A stretch of DNA of 64,000 nucleotides from Epiperipatus broadwayi (GCA_028023455.1 JAQFVV010006221.1:4605166-4669165), one strand, 5' to 3'; shown: positions 12,290 to 26,010, counted from the stretch's first letter. Translations and numbers: made by a program. The notes: generated by a model from the letters alone, not told the origin.

Positions 12290-13830
12290 ATACCACATGT
12301 CTAAATGATAAAAATTTTCTACATGATTGGAAAAATGTGAGAATAATATAGATATTTAAGAGAGGGATAAAGAAAATCGAAATTATAAATCTAATTGTCT
12401 TCTATCAATTCTGTATAATATATTTACTAAGATAATTACAACTTAACTACAGCAAACATTGTATTCTAATCAGGCTAGATTTAAAAGTAATATTACCATA
12501 GTAGATCACATCAAAACTAAATATTAAGAAAAGTTACAGAAAGGGCGAATGAATATGAATAGTGATTTTCCTTTGGATTTGAGATTAGCAAAAGGCATTT
12601 GAGTTGTAAGCACTTCTATAATAATTAAAATATCAGATCATCAAGATATAGTTCAGGATATTATCGCATTCAGAAAAATATTTAACGAAATACAACAGTG
12701 GTGATTAGATTATGTGGTCATACTAAAATTAACTTCGAGAAGCACATATAACAGGGTGATCCGACATCTTCGAAACTTATTACAGCAACTTTACAAGAAG
12801 CATTTTGTGGATTAAAATAGGAAGCTAAAGGAGTAAAAGTAAATGGAAATTATTTAAGTCATTTAGATTTTGAAGATGATGTGTTGGTTTTTGCAAATAA
12901 TTCTTCCGAGCTTCAGGAAATGTTACAAGAATTATTAGATGAAAATAAAAAAATAGGATTAAAGGTAAATGTTAAAAAGATTAAAATAATGTTAAATTAA
13001 TTTTCTCTGAGGAAGTAACTAAAAATTGATAGTCATGAATTTGAAGTTAACAATTACAAATATCTTGATCAGATTATTAATATAAATGGAAAGATAATGG
13101 ATAAAATTAAATATAAGATTAAACTTTGATGGAGTGTTTATGTTAGAAATAATATTAAAACAAAATTATGGGTCTGACATTTTGATACTTAACAAAAGAA
13201 CAATGCAAAAACTTCAAACTACTCAATGAAGTATAGGGGATAAAATTTAGGAGTAACAAAAGGAGACACCATGGAATAGAAAATACATGAATAAGAGAAC
13301 AAACAGATAAGGAGCTGAGATGACATATTTCTAGAAGAGATGATACTGGATAAACAGGTGAAATTTTAAATTAGATCTTCGGATTTGCCTGAAGGTATAT
13401 TAGATATGATAATATGTTGGAATATTTCCAACATCTATCAATAAATGTTGTATGTATAGTAAATTTTAAACTTTATTTAAACTCTTCAAATACAAACTAC
13501 TAGTTAGTAATTACACACATATAGAGCTGTATTGTCAATTTGTGAGTTATTGCTATTAAGTTGTTTGTATTTGAAAAATGTAAATAAAATTTTCTATACA
13601 TTCAACATTTACTGATAGATGATGGAAATAGTTCAACATATTATCATATTATATAGATCTCAGAAGATTATAAAAAACTTGAAAAGGGATTATATGTGAA
13701 GTGGATGAATGAAATAAAGTTTGCTGATGGGTTTAAGAGAAGCTAAAGATCAGAGAAATTAAATCAAATATGGAGAAACCTTTATCTGGTAGAGAATCAA
13801 TAACGGTTAAATATGATGATGATTTTAATA
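12290..13830 (+). pseudogene. RTE-like LINE reverse transcriptase relic, interrupted
   Basis: Broken frames give consecutive motifs of a non-LTR reverse transcriptase. WKNVRII and YSKHCILIRLDLK occur near 12330-12490. QGDPTSSKLITATLQEAF occurs near 12750-12810. HLDFEDDVLVFANNSSELQ occurs near 12860-12920, where the catalytic Y/F-A-D-D box has A changed to E. GLKVNVKKIKIML and YKYLDQIININGK follow. After an inserted inverted-repeat element (13406-13647), the C-terminal WMNEIK and W-N-L motif resumes at about 13690-13800, ending near a short GATGATGAT tract. Many stops and frameshifts make it inactive. The endonuclease part was not found. Confidence 0.8.
13406..13647. mobile_element. Inverted-repeat element nested in the LINE relic
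   Basis: The 242-base segment begins ATGATAATATGTTGGAA and ends with the near-complement TTCAACATATTATCAT. The arms match imperfectly for about 90 bases (ATCTATCAATAAATGTTG against CAACATTTACTGATAGAT, TTTGTATTTGAA against TTCAAATACAAA). It splits the 3-prime coding end of the LINE relic: reverse-transcriptase-type sequence stops before it and the WMNEIK motif resumes after it. It is therefore younger than the LINE. Confidence 0.7.
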
Positions 13831-14355
13831 TACATCTTTTGAGAAATTACTAAGTTGAGAGATTTAACAGCATACTCATCACAAGAAAGCCAAATTATAA
13901 GATTATCAGATGCAATTTCCCCAAATAAGATAAGACAAAATTTAATATATGAGGGAGGATCCAAAAATGATCAGAATCGTTCTCTGGTTTGCATGCCTGT
14001 TGTAGTATATACTTCCGCTGTTATATACTTCTTGCAGGAACCCTTCTGTGTCAATCTTCCAAATGACATAGCCATGTGAAATCATGGAATATGTAGCATA
14101 TTTTTTTGTTAAGTGTGTTTTGTGTATTTGTTGATTTTTTAATAATGCTTAACAGGTTATAAGCAAATGGATCTCATAAAAAAGTTTATATGTGGTTTAA
14201 TTGAAATGTTACATTTACCACATCCCTAAAAAGCTGAAGCCCAAAGTCAAAATAACACTGATTTTTTTATGCAAATGATATTTTCCCCCAGATTTAGTTT
14301 GTAATAGCTAGGTATTTTATCTGCACATTCTAAAACATTAACATGATGCAGTAAA

Positions 14356-14640
14356 ATGTGAATATCCCATTTTGTGGCAAACCAAAGTGTGCAAACTTCA
14401 CCCCAACAAAGTGTCATCTCTCAAAGTCTTGAGTGTGAAACACTTTTTAATTAAATTTATCATGACCCAGCTTATCTATCAGCCATATTCACTCAATATC
14501 ACTTGGTGCAATTATTTTTTAATGTCTCAAATGAAAAAATACATTTTTTTTTGCCGATGTAGATTAGAAGTGGTGGAAAAACATTATGGAGGCATTAAAA
14601 GGCATCACTTTGCAAATATTTCCGAACTGCTTTGAAAAAT
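14356..14640 (+). pseudogene. Mariner-like transposase C-terminal relic
   Basis: An 87-codon frame reads LSVKHFL, then QPYSLNITWCNYFLMSQMKK, aligning with the mariner pattern FLA...PPYSPDLAPCDFFLFPKLKK near the third catalytic aspartate. The expected LHQDNA box is KLHPNKV (D lost), and the APCD box reads TWCN (D to N), so two catalytic residues are gone. The N-terminal half and terminal inverted repeats were not found. The frame ends at a stop near 14635. Confidence 0.7.
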
Positions 14641-15300
14641 GAATAATACATTTAAACCAGTGTATTACATTAAATGAATAGTAATTAGAAAAAGATTAAA
14701 TACACTTAAAAATAAATAAACAATTTTTTATCATAAAATTTCAGTTATTTTCGATCCATCATACATAGACTCTAAGACAATCAAGAAGCTGGCAATGTTT
14801 TTGAACACGGTAGATTTCCAATGTAAGTTTCAGAAGAAAAAAATTAGGCTTATCAGCACATTAAGTAAGAGTGCATTTAGGGGAAAAGAAGGGTCACATA
14901 TCAATAATATTAATGTAAAAACTAAAACAGAATCCACCTTCAATAAACAGAAAGAGGAAAAGCACCAAAATCCATGAAGAGTCCATATATTGAAATGCAC
15001 TAGAAATAGGATCAATATTGACCATATTACTTGCAATAAAAATCAATCCTACCAATTATCATCAACTGTGGTGAAGACGAAAAGGAAATTGGATTAGATA
15101 TCAAATGGACAGAATGGATACAAAAATGGCAGGACCAATATGGATATCACCATTGCTATGTAATAGATCTGCAGAAATGGGACTAAAGAAAGAAGGGCCA
15201 ACACTGATCCAAAAAGGAAGCTACAAAAGACAGACCAACTCCAGATCATGCAGATGTAATGATGACAGACCTATGAAAAAGATAAAAGATTAGAGCTTAA
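14641..15300 (+). other. Partly open, coding-like stretch, unrecognised
   Basis: Two lysine-rich open frames (14795-14977 and 15105-15293) read as though they were once protein (for example LNTVDFQCKFQKKKIRL and SRSCRCNDDRPMKK) but match no family I know. They may be remains of another transposon or retrocopy. No splice sites were evident. Confidence 0.25.
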
Positions 15301-17165
15301 TTATACATTATTTGAATATTTTTTATGAGAATCATATATCTTGAAAAAGAAATAGTGATCAAGACATTATGTGGAATTGAAATACTAAAAATAAATCAGA
15401 GAATTACAAAACATGATATATGCAAATCATGTAGATTTTCCAGCATAAATAGCATAAATGTAAGTAAAAGCATATCTATCACAAAAATACCAAAAGTGTA
15501 AAACAATACATTTTGCAGATCAAATACATGTCAGTGCAATTCAAAAACATGAGGAAGCAGATCAAATATATTTGCAATATCATATGACAAGCTAGATAAA
15601 ACCTATTATTTGTTATATAAGGTATTAAATATCCCAAATAAGGGGAAATCCTATTCAAATCAGGGAATTAATTTGCTTTAGAATCTTTTTGGAATTAATT
15701 GTTCATTAGGAGTATCACTTGCAAACAGAACGTTTATTCTCAAGAAAGATGGAAACAATATAAACAGTATTTTTAATGCAATAAATTTAAAAGGTCTTTT
15801 ATTGGAAACTTCTTTAATTGATATTTATGATCATCAATAATTTAAACTAATGATAGATTTCCTCCAATTTGTGGGTAATCGGGATATTCTTAAATGGCAG
15901 AAATAAATTAAATCTAGATTTTAAAAAATTAGTAGGTGCTAGAAATTTAAAAATCATCTTCCATTCATCGTCTTTGTTACTTACTAAGCTGTTTCTTATT
16001 TTGATAGTCATTTTCTTTATCACCAAAGAAAATAATCTTTAGCCATCACTATAGCTAAACTGACTTTACGAAGAATAAATTAATTTTTCTTTACATTAAA
16101 TTGTGTTGTCACCCCCCTCCCCACCTCCAATTTCTGCATTATTATTTTTAAATGAATTGAACTACATCAAAATATTGGAGATTTTTCGACAAGTGGTAAA
16201 ATAAATAGAGCTGATATAGAGTAATAAAATGAATATAGATCGGCGAGATGCCATTAAATAAAATCAAAATGACAAAATAGGCATAGATATTGCCATAAAA
16301 CAATAAAATTACCACCAGAAAATTATTTAATAAACATTATAATGAGTTGTTTCTTTATATATAATGTAAACAGAGAAAGAGAGAGAGAAAAGTAACGATT
16401 TTGTGAACTTCTTTGTAGTATTGTTAATTAAAAGGTGAATAATCTTCAATGTTATGAAAATGATCTAAAATTATTATTTTTTTCAATGGAGATAATATGT
16501 GGTATTTTTTTAAAGTATTTATTTTAAAAGTAAAATCAATACTTTAAAAATTATAATTACAGTAATTAAATTCTTGTTTACATTTGCTTTATACTGTATT
16601 TAGAATAATTTGTTCGTGTGAAAGTAAAACAAAACAGCAAGGACATTCACCTATGTACAGTACATATAGACGCAGTCACACACATAAACAATTATCCAAG
16701 AACATTTATATAATATTTATATTTTTAGTGTTATATTTAAATCTTTAATGTCTATATACAGTGTATGTGTATGTTTCATACGTTCTGAGAGAACGGAGTG
16801 CCTTTAATTTTAAACATTCCCTGTAGACAGAAAAGAATTTAAATATAAAATATATGTCAATTACTTTAAATTTAGTAAATTTAGTGGAAAAATATTCAAA
16901 AATATTGAATAAAAATTAAAATATTTTTGAAATAATTCGAGTAAAAAAAGAATTTGATAGTTTCAAGAAAAGTCAAGGAATTATCGACCTGTAATCAAAG
17001 TTAAAATACAAGTAATATCAATAGATAATAAATATACTTTTTGTAATCTTTTATTATCATATTACTAGCATGTATATATTGATAAGAATAAAAGTCTGAT
17101 TTAATTATAAAATTACTAATAACCAGCATATTTATAAGTCTCAACATTTGTTTTCATGCGTCAAA
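15301..17165. other. AT-rich stretch, nothing recognised
   Basis: No gene was recognised. It contains a C-rich pyrimidine run near 16110-16130 and a short (GA)n run near 16373-16390. Confidence 0.45.
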
Positions 17166-17244
17166 GCATCGGCCGGGAAGCGAACCCGCAAACCCGGGAC
17201 AACTGCTTGTAAGGCGGCTGTGCTGACCACTCAGCCACCAGCGC
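17166..17244 (-). ncRNA. tRNA-like sequence, probably SINE head or tRNA pseudogene
   Basis: Read on the minus strand, GCGCTGGTGGCTGAGTGGTC carries an A box (TGGCTGAGTGG) and a D stem GCTG/CAGC. Downstream is GGGTTCGCTTCCC, a B box within a T arm. The acceptor stem GCGCTGG pairs with CCGATGC apart from one mismatch. The anticodon arm does not fold cleanly, so I assign no amino acid. Related fragments at 46358-46412 and 61370-61422 share the flanking CATAGCATC text, which favours a dispersed tRNA-derived element over a single functional tRNA gene. Confidence 0.55.
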
Positions 17245-18611
17245 TTGACATTTATACTACTAAATTTTTTGGTTTATCCAAAAATATAAATATATACATG
17301 TGTGTGTTACTTTATAATTTCAAACTAGATCAGTGTTATAACATATGTTTGAGTGTACAGATATTTCATTTTACGCTAGAATACTATATATGCATGTGTG
17401 TATTGAGATCTCTTGTAGAAAATATTTTAGGATACTACAAATAAATAATAATAATTTAATCATGATTGATAGTACTTTGGCATTCTTTTTGTCTTTTTAA
17501 TAAAGTTTAGTCTAGAATATGAAACTAAAGTTATATTATGAACCATATTGGAATTACTTGATTAATTGTGAATTATCAACAAATGGTGACCATACAAGAT
17601 TGTTTCCAACGCAAATTTTTTTCCACCACCTTTCTCTTTACTGAAATAAGTCACTTCAATTAGTATAAAGTTCAGTGACTTTGAAAGTCTAATACCATCC
17701 TTCGTTTTCCTTCGCTAACTGTGGAAGTTGGATTGAATAGTCATGCTTTCTTTAAACTATATGTAGTGTAATTTTTAGTTCCAATTCCTCTTAGCGTGAG
17801 CTCTAAAAGATTAAGCAATGATTGGGATATAATTAATAAAATGGGAATCTTAGTTGTGATCCTTGCTTAAGGAAATACAATCACTAATGAATTAGATTGG
17901 AACTGGATTTGGAACTCAGATTCAAGGTTGTCAAAAATTGCATATTTAGACAGGCATACAGGTGAGAAAAAAATCCAAAATAATCTAAAAATTATCTATT
18001 ATGCATGTTACAACTCTTGATAGATTACACATTAAAGTGATCAAAATAACAGTGACAGATTTAGCAGAATGGAGGTCCTTATTGTGATCTTTGCTCAAGA
18101 GAATACAATCATTAATGAATCATTCTGGAACTGGATATAGAACTGAAGTTTCAGCTTGGCAAAGGTTATGTTTACGTAATCCTATTTAGAGATATCTCTG
18201 GTAACCATAGAAGTAAAAGAGTTGCCAGATTAATCATTAAAATGATAGCAATAATTATTATCATTAGTAATAAAGAAAGAGACAGTAGTAGTGATGAAGG
18301 TAAGTATTTTGAATTTAATTTTTTTCTAAAGAGAGCTAGCTCCGTGTAGTGTGCAAAAAGTATTTGAAGTAAATTTTCCCCAAGATTTCAATACTTATAG
18401 GCAATGAGCTGACAAGATTTAATATTAATAAGCTACTCTTAGGGAAACTTAATATTCAGAGGATTGTTTAATAGAATAACTAGATAGCTAAAAAAAATTT
18501 AAGGAAGAGTAAAATGCTCCAGAAAAAAGGAAACTGCATGATGCTGATTGGCTATAAAATCTATTTCAGTGTTTTCTATTTTTTGGAATTCCTTTTTGTA
18601 TTAATGAATGG
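17245..18611. other. AT-rich stretch with a diverged internal repeat
   Basis: No gene was recognised. Segments around 17660-17940 resemble 18060-18190 (GATC(C/T)TTGCT, AATACAATCA(C/T)TAATGAAT, GGAACTGGAT) and 20950-21110 (ATTCAATAGTCATGC, CCAATTCCTCTTAGC), so an old dispersed repeat is present. Confidence 0.5.
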
Positions 18612-20560
18612 TTAATGGCATTAAAACTTGGCTTCCGTAGTGGCAACTGTGATTATTTTATTAGTGCTTATATTTCAATATTAGATTCAGAGTTCGGAGA
18701 AAAAACAGTCTTATCCCTTGCTGACATCAATATTACTAAAAGATCAACTTTTTCTTTCTTGAAGACTTTAATGTGCCTATCAGTACAAACCATAAATTTT
18801 AGTCAAAACCATCTGAAAATAATAGTACTGGAGCTGTAAACACAAATAGTGGAATGTTATTGATTTTTGCATAACACATTCATTGACTATTGCAATCACA
18901 TTGTTGAGTCAGAAAAATCAATTGAAAAGAACGTGAATGAATACATGCTCAAAATGATGGCGTATAATAAATTACATTATAATTAGGAATCAGAATACAA
19001 AAGAAATTTATATAACTGACCCAAGTACAGATTCTTGGACAGATGTTAGACTAATATACTCCAAAATTAAAATAGTGGTTGCATTAAAAGAATAGACCTT
19101 ACTCCAATCATATTCATAGAAAACTTGATCTTTTCTTGAAAAGCAGTTACTATTCATGCTAAATTATAACAATTATTAAGTTGAATGTGGAGATTCTAAC
19201 TACTGTAGAGATTTGATGATAAAAATTCAACAACAACTGATAGCAAAATGATTAGTGTATTAAAAACTGCAAAGGTGATTCTGATATTTGCTGATGATCA
19301 TTCTAAATATTTTTTTCACACATTTAAAGTAACTTGCAGGCTTTTATTAAATCCAGAAATGGAATTCTTTTCTGTGAAGACAATGATATTTTGAACAGGC
19401 TGAAAGAATATTTTGATCATCAAATGAATATTCAAAAACTGAGATGACTTTTAATGATACATTCATTTTACCTATCCATTTATATTTGGATAAAGATATT
19501 GAGCTTAGTGAAGTAAAATCAACTCTTTATAATCTTAAACATGGGAAGACTATAGGACCTGGTGAGATATCTAAAGAAGTTAGTTTTAAAAACATTAGAA
19601 TTTTTTGGCAAATATGGATTTATGAAACTGTGTCGTCTGATTTTAAGAATGCTTCTATTGTGCCAATTTTAAAAATAAAATGGATAGAACAGTAAAATAT
19701 CAATGTCATTCAATCCAGTTAAAATGATTTCAAAAATTTTATTGAATAAGTAACTTTTAGTCATAGATAAATGGCTATCAGAGACTTGGTGTAGTTTCAA
19801 AAAATTAAGTTTTTTGGTAGAAAACAGAGGTTTATATTCTTGCTTTTATTGATTTGATCAAGTCATTTGGTTCAACTAATCAAACAAGTTTATAGCATTG
19901 TTGGAAATAAGTTACTTCCCCAAAATATATTCACCTTATACAGCTGTATATGACAGAATAAAAAGACTCATTATAGGTGGAAAAACTGAGACATTTGAAA
20001 TAAAACCTGGTGATAAAAAGAGTAAGTACAAGCTCCTATTTTAATTTTTGATTTTTATGACAGTAGTCATTAGAATTGTTCATAAGCTGCTTCATGAATC
20101 CAAAAAAATTAAAATACAATATTGGTTTGATAGTGGAATTTTTAATCTAATCAATTAAAAGAAAAAAGCAAATATTCAACATTTTAACTTCTGAATTTAC
20201 CGTATGCTTATGTTTGTGCTGCCTTTATTAATCCAAAAGATGATCTACAGAATGGGATTAATATTTGAAGGCAATATATGAAGATTTTGATTTAGTAATT
20301 CATATTCGTAAAGTTAATTATTTATCAGTCAGTGATGGGAAAAAAAATCTTCAACAATTTTTAACTTGGATATTTATCAAGGTGAGAATGTGAATCAATT
20401 TAAATATCTTGATAGTTTTTTTTTAAATAGAAACACAGACTTCGACATTGATGTGTAATATGACTCTAATATGCTGCTGGTTCTTTGAGCACTTTAAAGA
20501 CTTCAGTATTTCAACACAATATTATAAATTAGTTATTATTTTATCTAATTTATTTACACA
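18612..20560 (+). pseudogene. Second non-LTR retrotransposon relic (endonuclease and RT)
   Basis: Motifs of the endonuclease/reverse-transcriptase LINE type appear in order through many stops. TDSWTDVRLIYSKIKI occurs near 19025-19075, the usual WTDHRLI-type endonuclease C-terminus. VKSTLYNLKHGKTIGPGEI and FKNASIVPI occur at 19510-19670. AFIDLIKSFGSTN occurs near 19840-19880. VHKLLHES-type text occurs near 20080, and NQFKYLDSFF near 20393-20425. Order and spacing match the family; the frame is broken at least a dozen times. A family A fragment begins immediately after its 3-prime end. Confidence 0.75.
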
Positions 20561-20564
20561 GAAC

Positions 20565-20665
20565 AAAACTCTCCATTCAGTAGCGCCACCCAGTGCATAC
20601 AGGAAGGTTTGTGCATAAAATCACTATCTAGTGCTGATTGTGATGTTTAGTGGTTTAATACCTAA
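20565..20665 (-). repeat. Family A fragment, ends only
   Basis: Antisense terminal text (AAAACTCTCCATTCAGTAGCGCC, TTTGTGCATAAAATC, CTATCTAGTGC) is joined directly to the opposite terminus TGTGATGTTTAGTGGTTTA. The middle, including the ribozyme, is deleted. Confidence 0.75.
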
Positions 20666-23347
20666 GTTATTTATGAATGCGAAATTTGAACCCTTTATCA
20701 ATATAACTCAAAAAGTTCATCTAAGAATACTTTGTAATACTCTAAAAATACAGTAGCATGTATTTAACAGACATGAAATTGTTGTGTCTACTATTGTAAA
20801 ATTATGTCTTCATCTTACGGAAAGTGTAAAGCAAATGAATAACACAAATCTTCCTAAAAAATATTTTACATTGAACTTGATAAATCAAAGACATTTATAA
20901 AAAAGTGTAATATTGATCACTTTCATAAGGTAGATAAAACAGTCACTTAAATTAGAGTAAAGTCTAATGTCATCCTTCATTAACTGTGATAGATGGATTC
21001 AATAGTCATGCATTCTTTAAACTATAAGTAGAGTAATTCTCATTCCAATTCCTCTTAGCATGAGCTCTAAAAGATTAAGAAATAATTAATAAAATGGGAC
21101 TCTTAGTTGGATTGGGTATATGAAACAAATGAACAGTATAAGCAAGACTTTCTTAAACATTATTTTATGGTGAACTTGAGTTTATTTTTCAAGAAACGGA
21201 CAAACTCTATTGACAGTATAAATATTATCTCAAAATGCTCTAAAAAAGTGTAATATTGAGTGCTTTTATTTGTAAGTTACGCCTGATATTAGAATATAAC
21301 AGAGACTGCAACTACACAAAGTGATGAAGTTTTGTAGAAGAAAATATTTGTTGGACAGTTAAAAGATAATAATCTCAAAAAATCAAATATATAAAATAAT
21401 GTATCAGCATCTTTTATATGTGGATATATTAGAGCTTCTTTAATTAATTTGCATATTCATTGCAAGATTTATTTCTAGTGCATTTTTTCCCCTTGGATTT
21501 GAAATAGTTATCCTTTCTTTCAAGCGCTTGATGCTGATGACAAATTAATTGTTTATAGATAAAACAGTCTTATATAATTGTTGAGGATCAATTACCTTTC
21601 CAAATCCTCTAAAAAAAATAGCAAGGGAGAAGACAATTCTCAACAGACTAGTCAATTTTTGGATGGAGAGAGGTTCTACTTTTTTTTCTTTATCTTCACA
21701 ATAATAATGACAGGATATCCAATATCCATTTACTCACTAGTATTTACTATAAAGATTTATCATCAAAATAAAATCTTTAATTTATTTAAAATTAATTTAA
21801 TTGTAATATAATTTAAAAAACCAAATTCTCAATGACATAATTGACTCTCAATGACATAATTGGCTCTCACTGCACAGAACTTACTGAAGGCACTGCAATG
21901 ATATGTGGTAGTTTTGAACAGTTCATTTTGAATTGAACTCGCCTGCTTCAGACCTAACAAATACATCTATAGAGTCACACAATTCGCAACTGTCACCACA
22001 GTAGCATCTCTAGTTAGTTTTCAAAAAAAGTATGCATAAAGAAAATATTTTTATATTTATAAGTAAGATTTTATATATAAACAGAAAGTACTGAAAAATA
22101 TCAATAATCATTCTTCTGTTAGCCATGTCACCAAAAAGCCATCTGTATGCCACCTACTGGCACATGTCACAGGTTACTAACTGCTGGTATAGAACAAAAA
22201 CAGTCCTTTTTAACAGAAGAAATCAAGATGCTAATTGCTGGTCATGTAAATCTATATTTGTATTTGTGACTCATGTCCATTCACTGTTCATGCTTATGGA
22301 GATGACTAGAATATAATTAGATAAGAGTTAGAGTAAAAAGGCTTCTTATTAAAAAAAAGTAAGAGAAAAAAGTTCTATTACAATATACATAAATATAAAA
22401 AAGTAGATTATAGGGAAAATTGGAAAGAGATAAAAGTAAAAGAAGTAGGAAAAAAACAAAACAAAAATATATCTCATTAAGAAGTTCTTTGTTGAGTAAT
22501 GGTTAATGCATCACGCTGCAACCTAAAATAAACTTTAGATTGAACAAAACATGAAAATTTGGTCAAATTCCAAATTGGCTTAGGATTTTTATTTCAGATA
22601 ATCATTCTACAACCAATTTCACTAGATAGGCAATAATGGTTAATAAACAGATATCTAACTATTTGAGCTAGAGCTTAAAACTAAAATGAAAATTTATTAC
22701 AAAACTTTACTACTTAGAAGATATAAAATTGATTAGCAACATTTTATTTTTTATTGTTTCTCTATAGATTAGAAAGTGTTTGAAGCTTTTTTCCTCAGTG
22801 AGAAATGCTATTTTATTTTACTACCTTTGATTAAAAAATAACTATATTAATTAAGTTTTCAATCCTCTAGGACTCAAGTGGAGACAAATTCTATCTCTTT
22901 TTGGGGTATGATCTTCCATTTCAGTTTGCATGAAAACTATTAAAAATATAAAATCATGTTACATATCATTCAATTCTGTATTAAATTATTTTTCGTAATA
23001 CATCTCTCTTTTTCCAATAGAATGAAAACTAATGAGATTAGAAAATTTTTTAATTATTTGTTTGCTTCAAACAATGTATTGGCAATTTAAGTAGTGAAGG
23101 TCTAATATTATATATATGTCATACATCGTCAATGGGGAAGACCAATTAAATACATATTTTTGGTTTTAACTGATAAGAATGCATTGTAACTTTGATAATC
23201 AAAGTGAATTAATCTGCAATTATTATCACCTAACTAATAATAGCTTGGAACTCTTTTACTTAAGATATTAAATAGGTTGGCAATGAGATACAAAAAAAGA
23301 AATTTGTAATTCAAACCTAACTCTAAAACTTTGCGTGCAAAAATATA
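20666..23347. other. AT-rich stretch, nothing recognised
   Basis: It holds a diverged copy of the repeat noted at 17660-17940 (about 20950-21110). Short open frames at 21578-21811 and 22125-22316 (+) are unrecognised and probably chance. Confidence 0.45.
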
Positions 23348-23848
23348 CTTGTAAAATAATGTAGGCGCTATTGCACTTGAACGCAAAGCTACTTTATACT
23401 TGAAACAAAATAAAATTATACTATTCTGCAAGCGCTTTCAAGAGACATGCTTACAACAACACAAATATGCATATATTAAAGCTCAGTCAGATCCATCACG
23501 TTATTCCATTTTTGCAATTCATCAAAAAATAACAGGATACCAATGTGAACCTCAAGATGTCAGCCTGGTCTGCAAAGAAAGGCACGATGGAAGAGAAAAG
23601 TGAAGGAGGCCTGCCTTTTAGTGATGGATTGCAATGCCATCAACTGCAAGGACACATGCTTCACGATCTCAAAAAAATGGAGCAATTAACCTTGAACTTT
23701 GCATAATTGCATATAATTAATTCAGTTAGAGCTATGAAGATGGGAGCACGTCTCTTGAAAGTGCTTGCAGAATAGTATAATTTTATTTTGTTTTAAGTAT
23801 AAAGTAGCTTTGCGTTCAGGTGCAATAGCACCTATATTATTTTACAAG
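23348..23848. mobile_element. Non-autonomous DNA transposon with about 103-bp inverted repeats
   Basis: The left arm 23348-23450 (CTTGTAAAATAATGTAGGCG to AGAGACATGC) is the close reverse complement of the right arm 23745-23848 (GCACGTCTCTTGAAAG to TTTACAAG). The roughly 295-base core contains less AT-rich text and a short open frame with no recognised domain. The arm length and unrelated core fit a deleted cut-and-paste element. No clear target duplication was seen, so the superfamily is not assigned. Confidence 0.75.
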
Positions 23849-26009
23849 AAAAGAAATTCTAACCTTGCTTGAAACCATGAAAAATGTCCATGCTGAGTAA
23901 AAGTTAAACCTCAGGTCATAGTTTTGGTAGTTGGATCTTGAGACTTTTTCTAATTGTTTAATTAGAAATCAGTTAATTGAGAATGCACCAACATATTTAT
24001 AAAACATTTTGTGGTCTTATTTGATTGATTGCAGTATGTATATATTTTCCCAGCTTAAATGCTGATTAAGTAAGTTCAGCAATTAAAACTAGAATAATAT
24101 GTGATGTAATGAAGATTTACTTATAAGCAATAGTGGTTATTCCTGTAAAAAAAATATGGCACTTTTGATTACATTGTTTTCATACAGTAAAGCAGAGAAT
24201 ATACTTAAAACACTATTTAAATATTTATAGTTATTTCCAAATGACTTCTTCATTTTTTTAATGTTTCATTTGTTCCAAATAGAAATACCATCTATAACCA
24301 TTCTGCTTGCATGCATTATCTAATGCATTCAAGTAAATAAAGAGTAGTTTACAGTTCTTGGGGGTTCTTGATGGTACTGCAGGGTCGCCTAGTGGCCACA
24401 GTACACCTAACTGTAAACTATCAAATAAAGTAATGAAATAAGAGCCAAAAGATATCTCCAACATCTTTCTATGGAGAAACAGAAGGTAATATTAATTATA
24501 CTCATAAAATAATTGGTGATGAGGGTTTATTTTTCTTTATTATTTTGCCTATTGAAGAATACAAAATCACCTGCCTGTTAGGATTAGTTAACTATGGATC
24601 AACTATTTGAAAAAAATTCCTAAGTTTGCTTGGATTTGAAAAAAAAATCCAAAAATTTATCTAAATTTGAAGCCCAGATTATAGATATGGGGACTGTATT
24701 TTATTAATTAAAAAATTAACAATATTTAATAAAATAACTTTAATCATAGCAAAAATTAAACTGATTTCATTAGAAAGAGGTTAAATTTGTTGTAGAGACA
24801 CTTGAAGCTCATGGCATTAGAAAAAAGATAAAATTGTTTTAGCAACACTTGAGGATATATCTTTTGATAATGAAAAAAAAAACATATTTATTTATTATTT
24901 TCTAAACTCAATTTCATAAATATATTATATTATTATCTTGAGTAGAAGTCACAATCATGTGACATCTTATATCATTTAATGGTGTTTGCTTGTTAACACT
25001 TTTGTGAATTATGTCTCTCATTAGCAATTGTAAACAGAGTAAATAAATGTCTTTGGGAAAACTCAGATCTTACATAATGTAGTAACGGGCACTAAAGAAA
25101 TTTGATCAACCATCCAATTATTATGATTGATCTAATTGGTTGTTTATTACTAAACAAACCAATAAATGCTTATTTCCATAATTCTTAGAATCCAATTCCT
25201 AAAACAGAATAAGTTTATTTTATTTAGGTGAACCAAGCAAATTTATTATATCTTTTATCTAGATCTCCTGAAGTTTTTTTTTCTCATGGTCTTTTTCTAT
25301 TGTTCTTTTTATAAGTTTATCAAAAATCTCCAAATCTTTGGAACATAAATATTGAATCTAAATTCTTCATCAATGGTAGAATAATAGATTATGTAAAGAA
25401 ATATCTTAACTATACATTAAACATAGAATGATCACAGATTAAATTTCAATAAAAACAATTATTTATTTTAATAGGAATATTAATAATCTTAGCAATAGTG
25501 GTATAAACATATACCTTAAAAAATAATTCGGAAAAACATCTCAAAGAATGCTGAAAAAAATAAGAAAGGAAACTTATGAAACTTTCCCTTAACTACTTTA
25601 TGTGCTGTCTCTTTTTACTACTTTGGGTTATCTGTTGCTGTTAAGAGAATATATAAGGTGAGAAGTTCAAATGATTAAAATCAATCAAATCAACATATAT
25701 GATAAGGGAAAAACCTATCTGATCTACAAGTTAACTGTAGTATAGTTTAGGCTTTAACAAAATTAAAATAGCAAAACTTTAGAACAGGGTTATAATAATA
25801 ATATTACAATTTAAAATATATATATATATATTTAGATAAGTTGTAACTTATTTAACTCATATTTTATATCTGTAATCTGAATGAAAAGATTTTCATCAAT
25901 ACTATATTTCAGATCAAAATTGCATTAGATGATTGCATATTTATTTTTTAATAGATAAAAAATCATAAAAATATTTTATAGCAAATAAATATGATATTTA
26001 AGTAGTTTC
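23849..26009. other. AT-rich stretch with one small hairpin
   Basis: No gene was recognised. The only structure noted is the hairpin at 24345-24420. Confidence 0.45.
24345..24420. repeat. 76-base hairpin with perfect 12-bp ends
   Basis: TAGTTTACAGTT at 24345-24356 is the exact complement of AACTGTAAACTA at 24409-24420. The interior is distinctly GC-richer (GGGTCGCCTAGTGGCCACAG) than its surroundings. It may be a tiny MITE or the tip of a larger element. Confidence 0.6.
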
Positions 26010-26010
26010 G

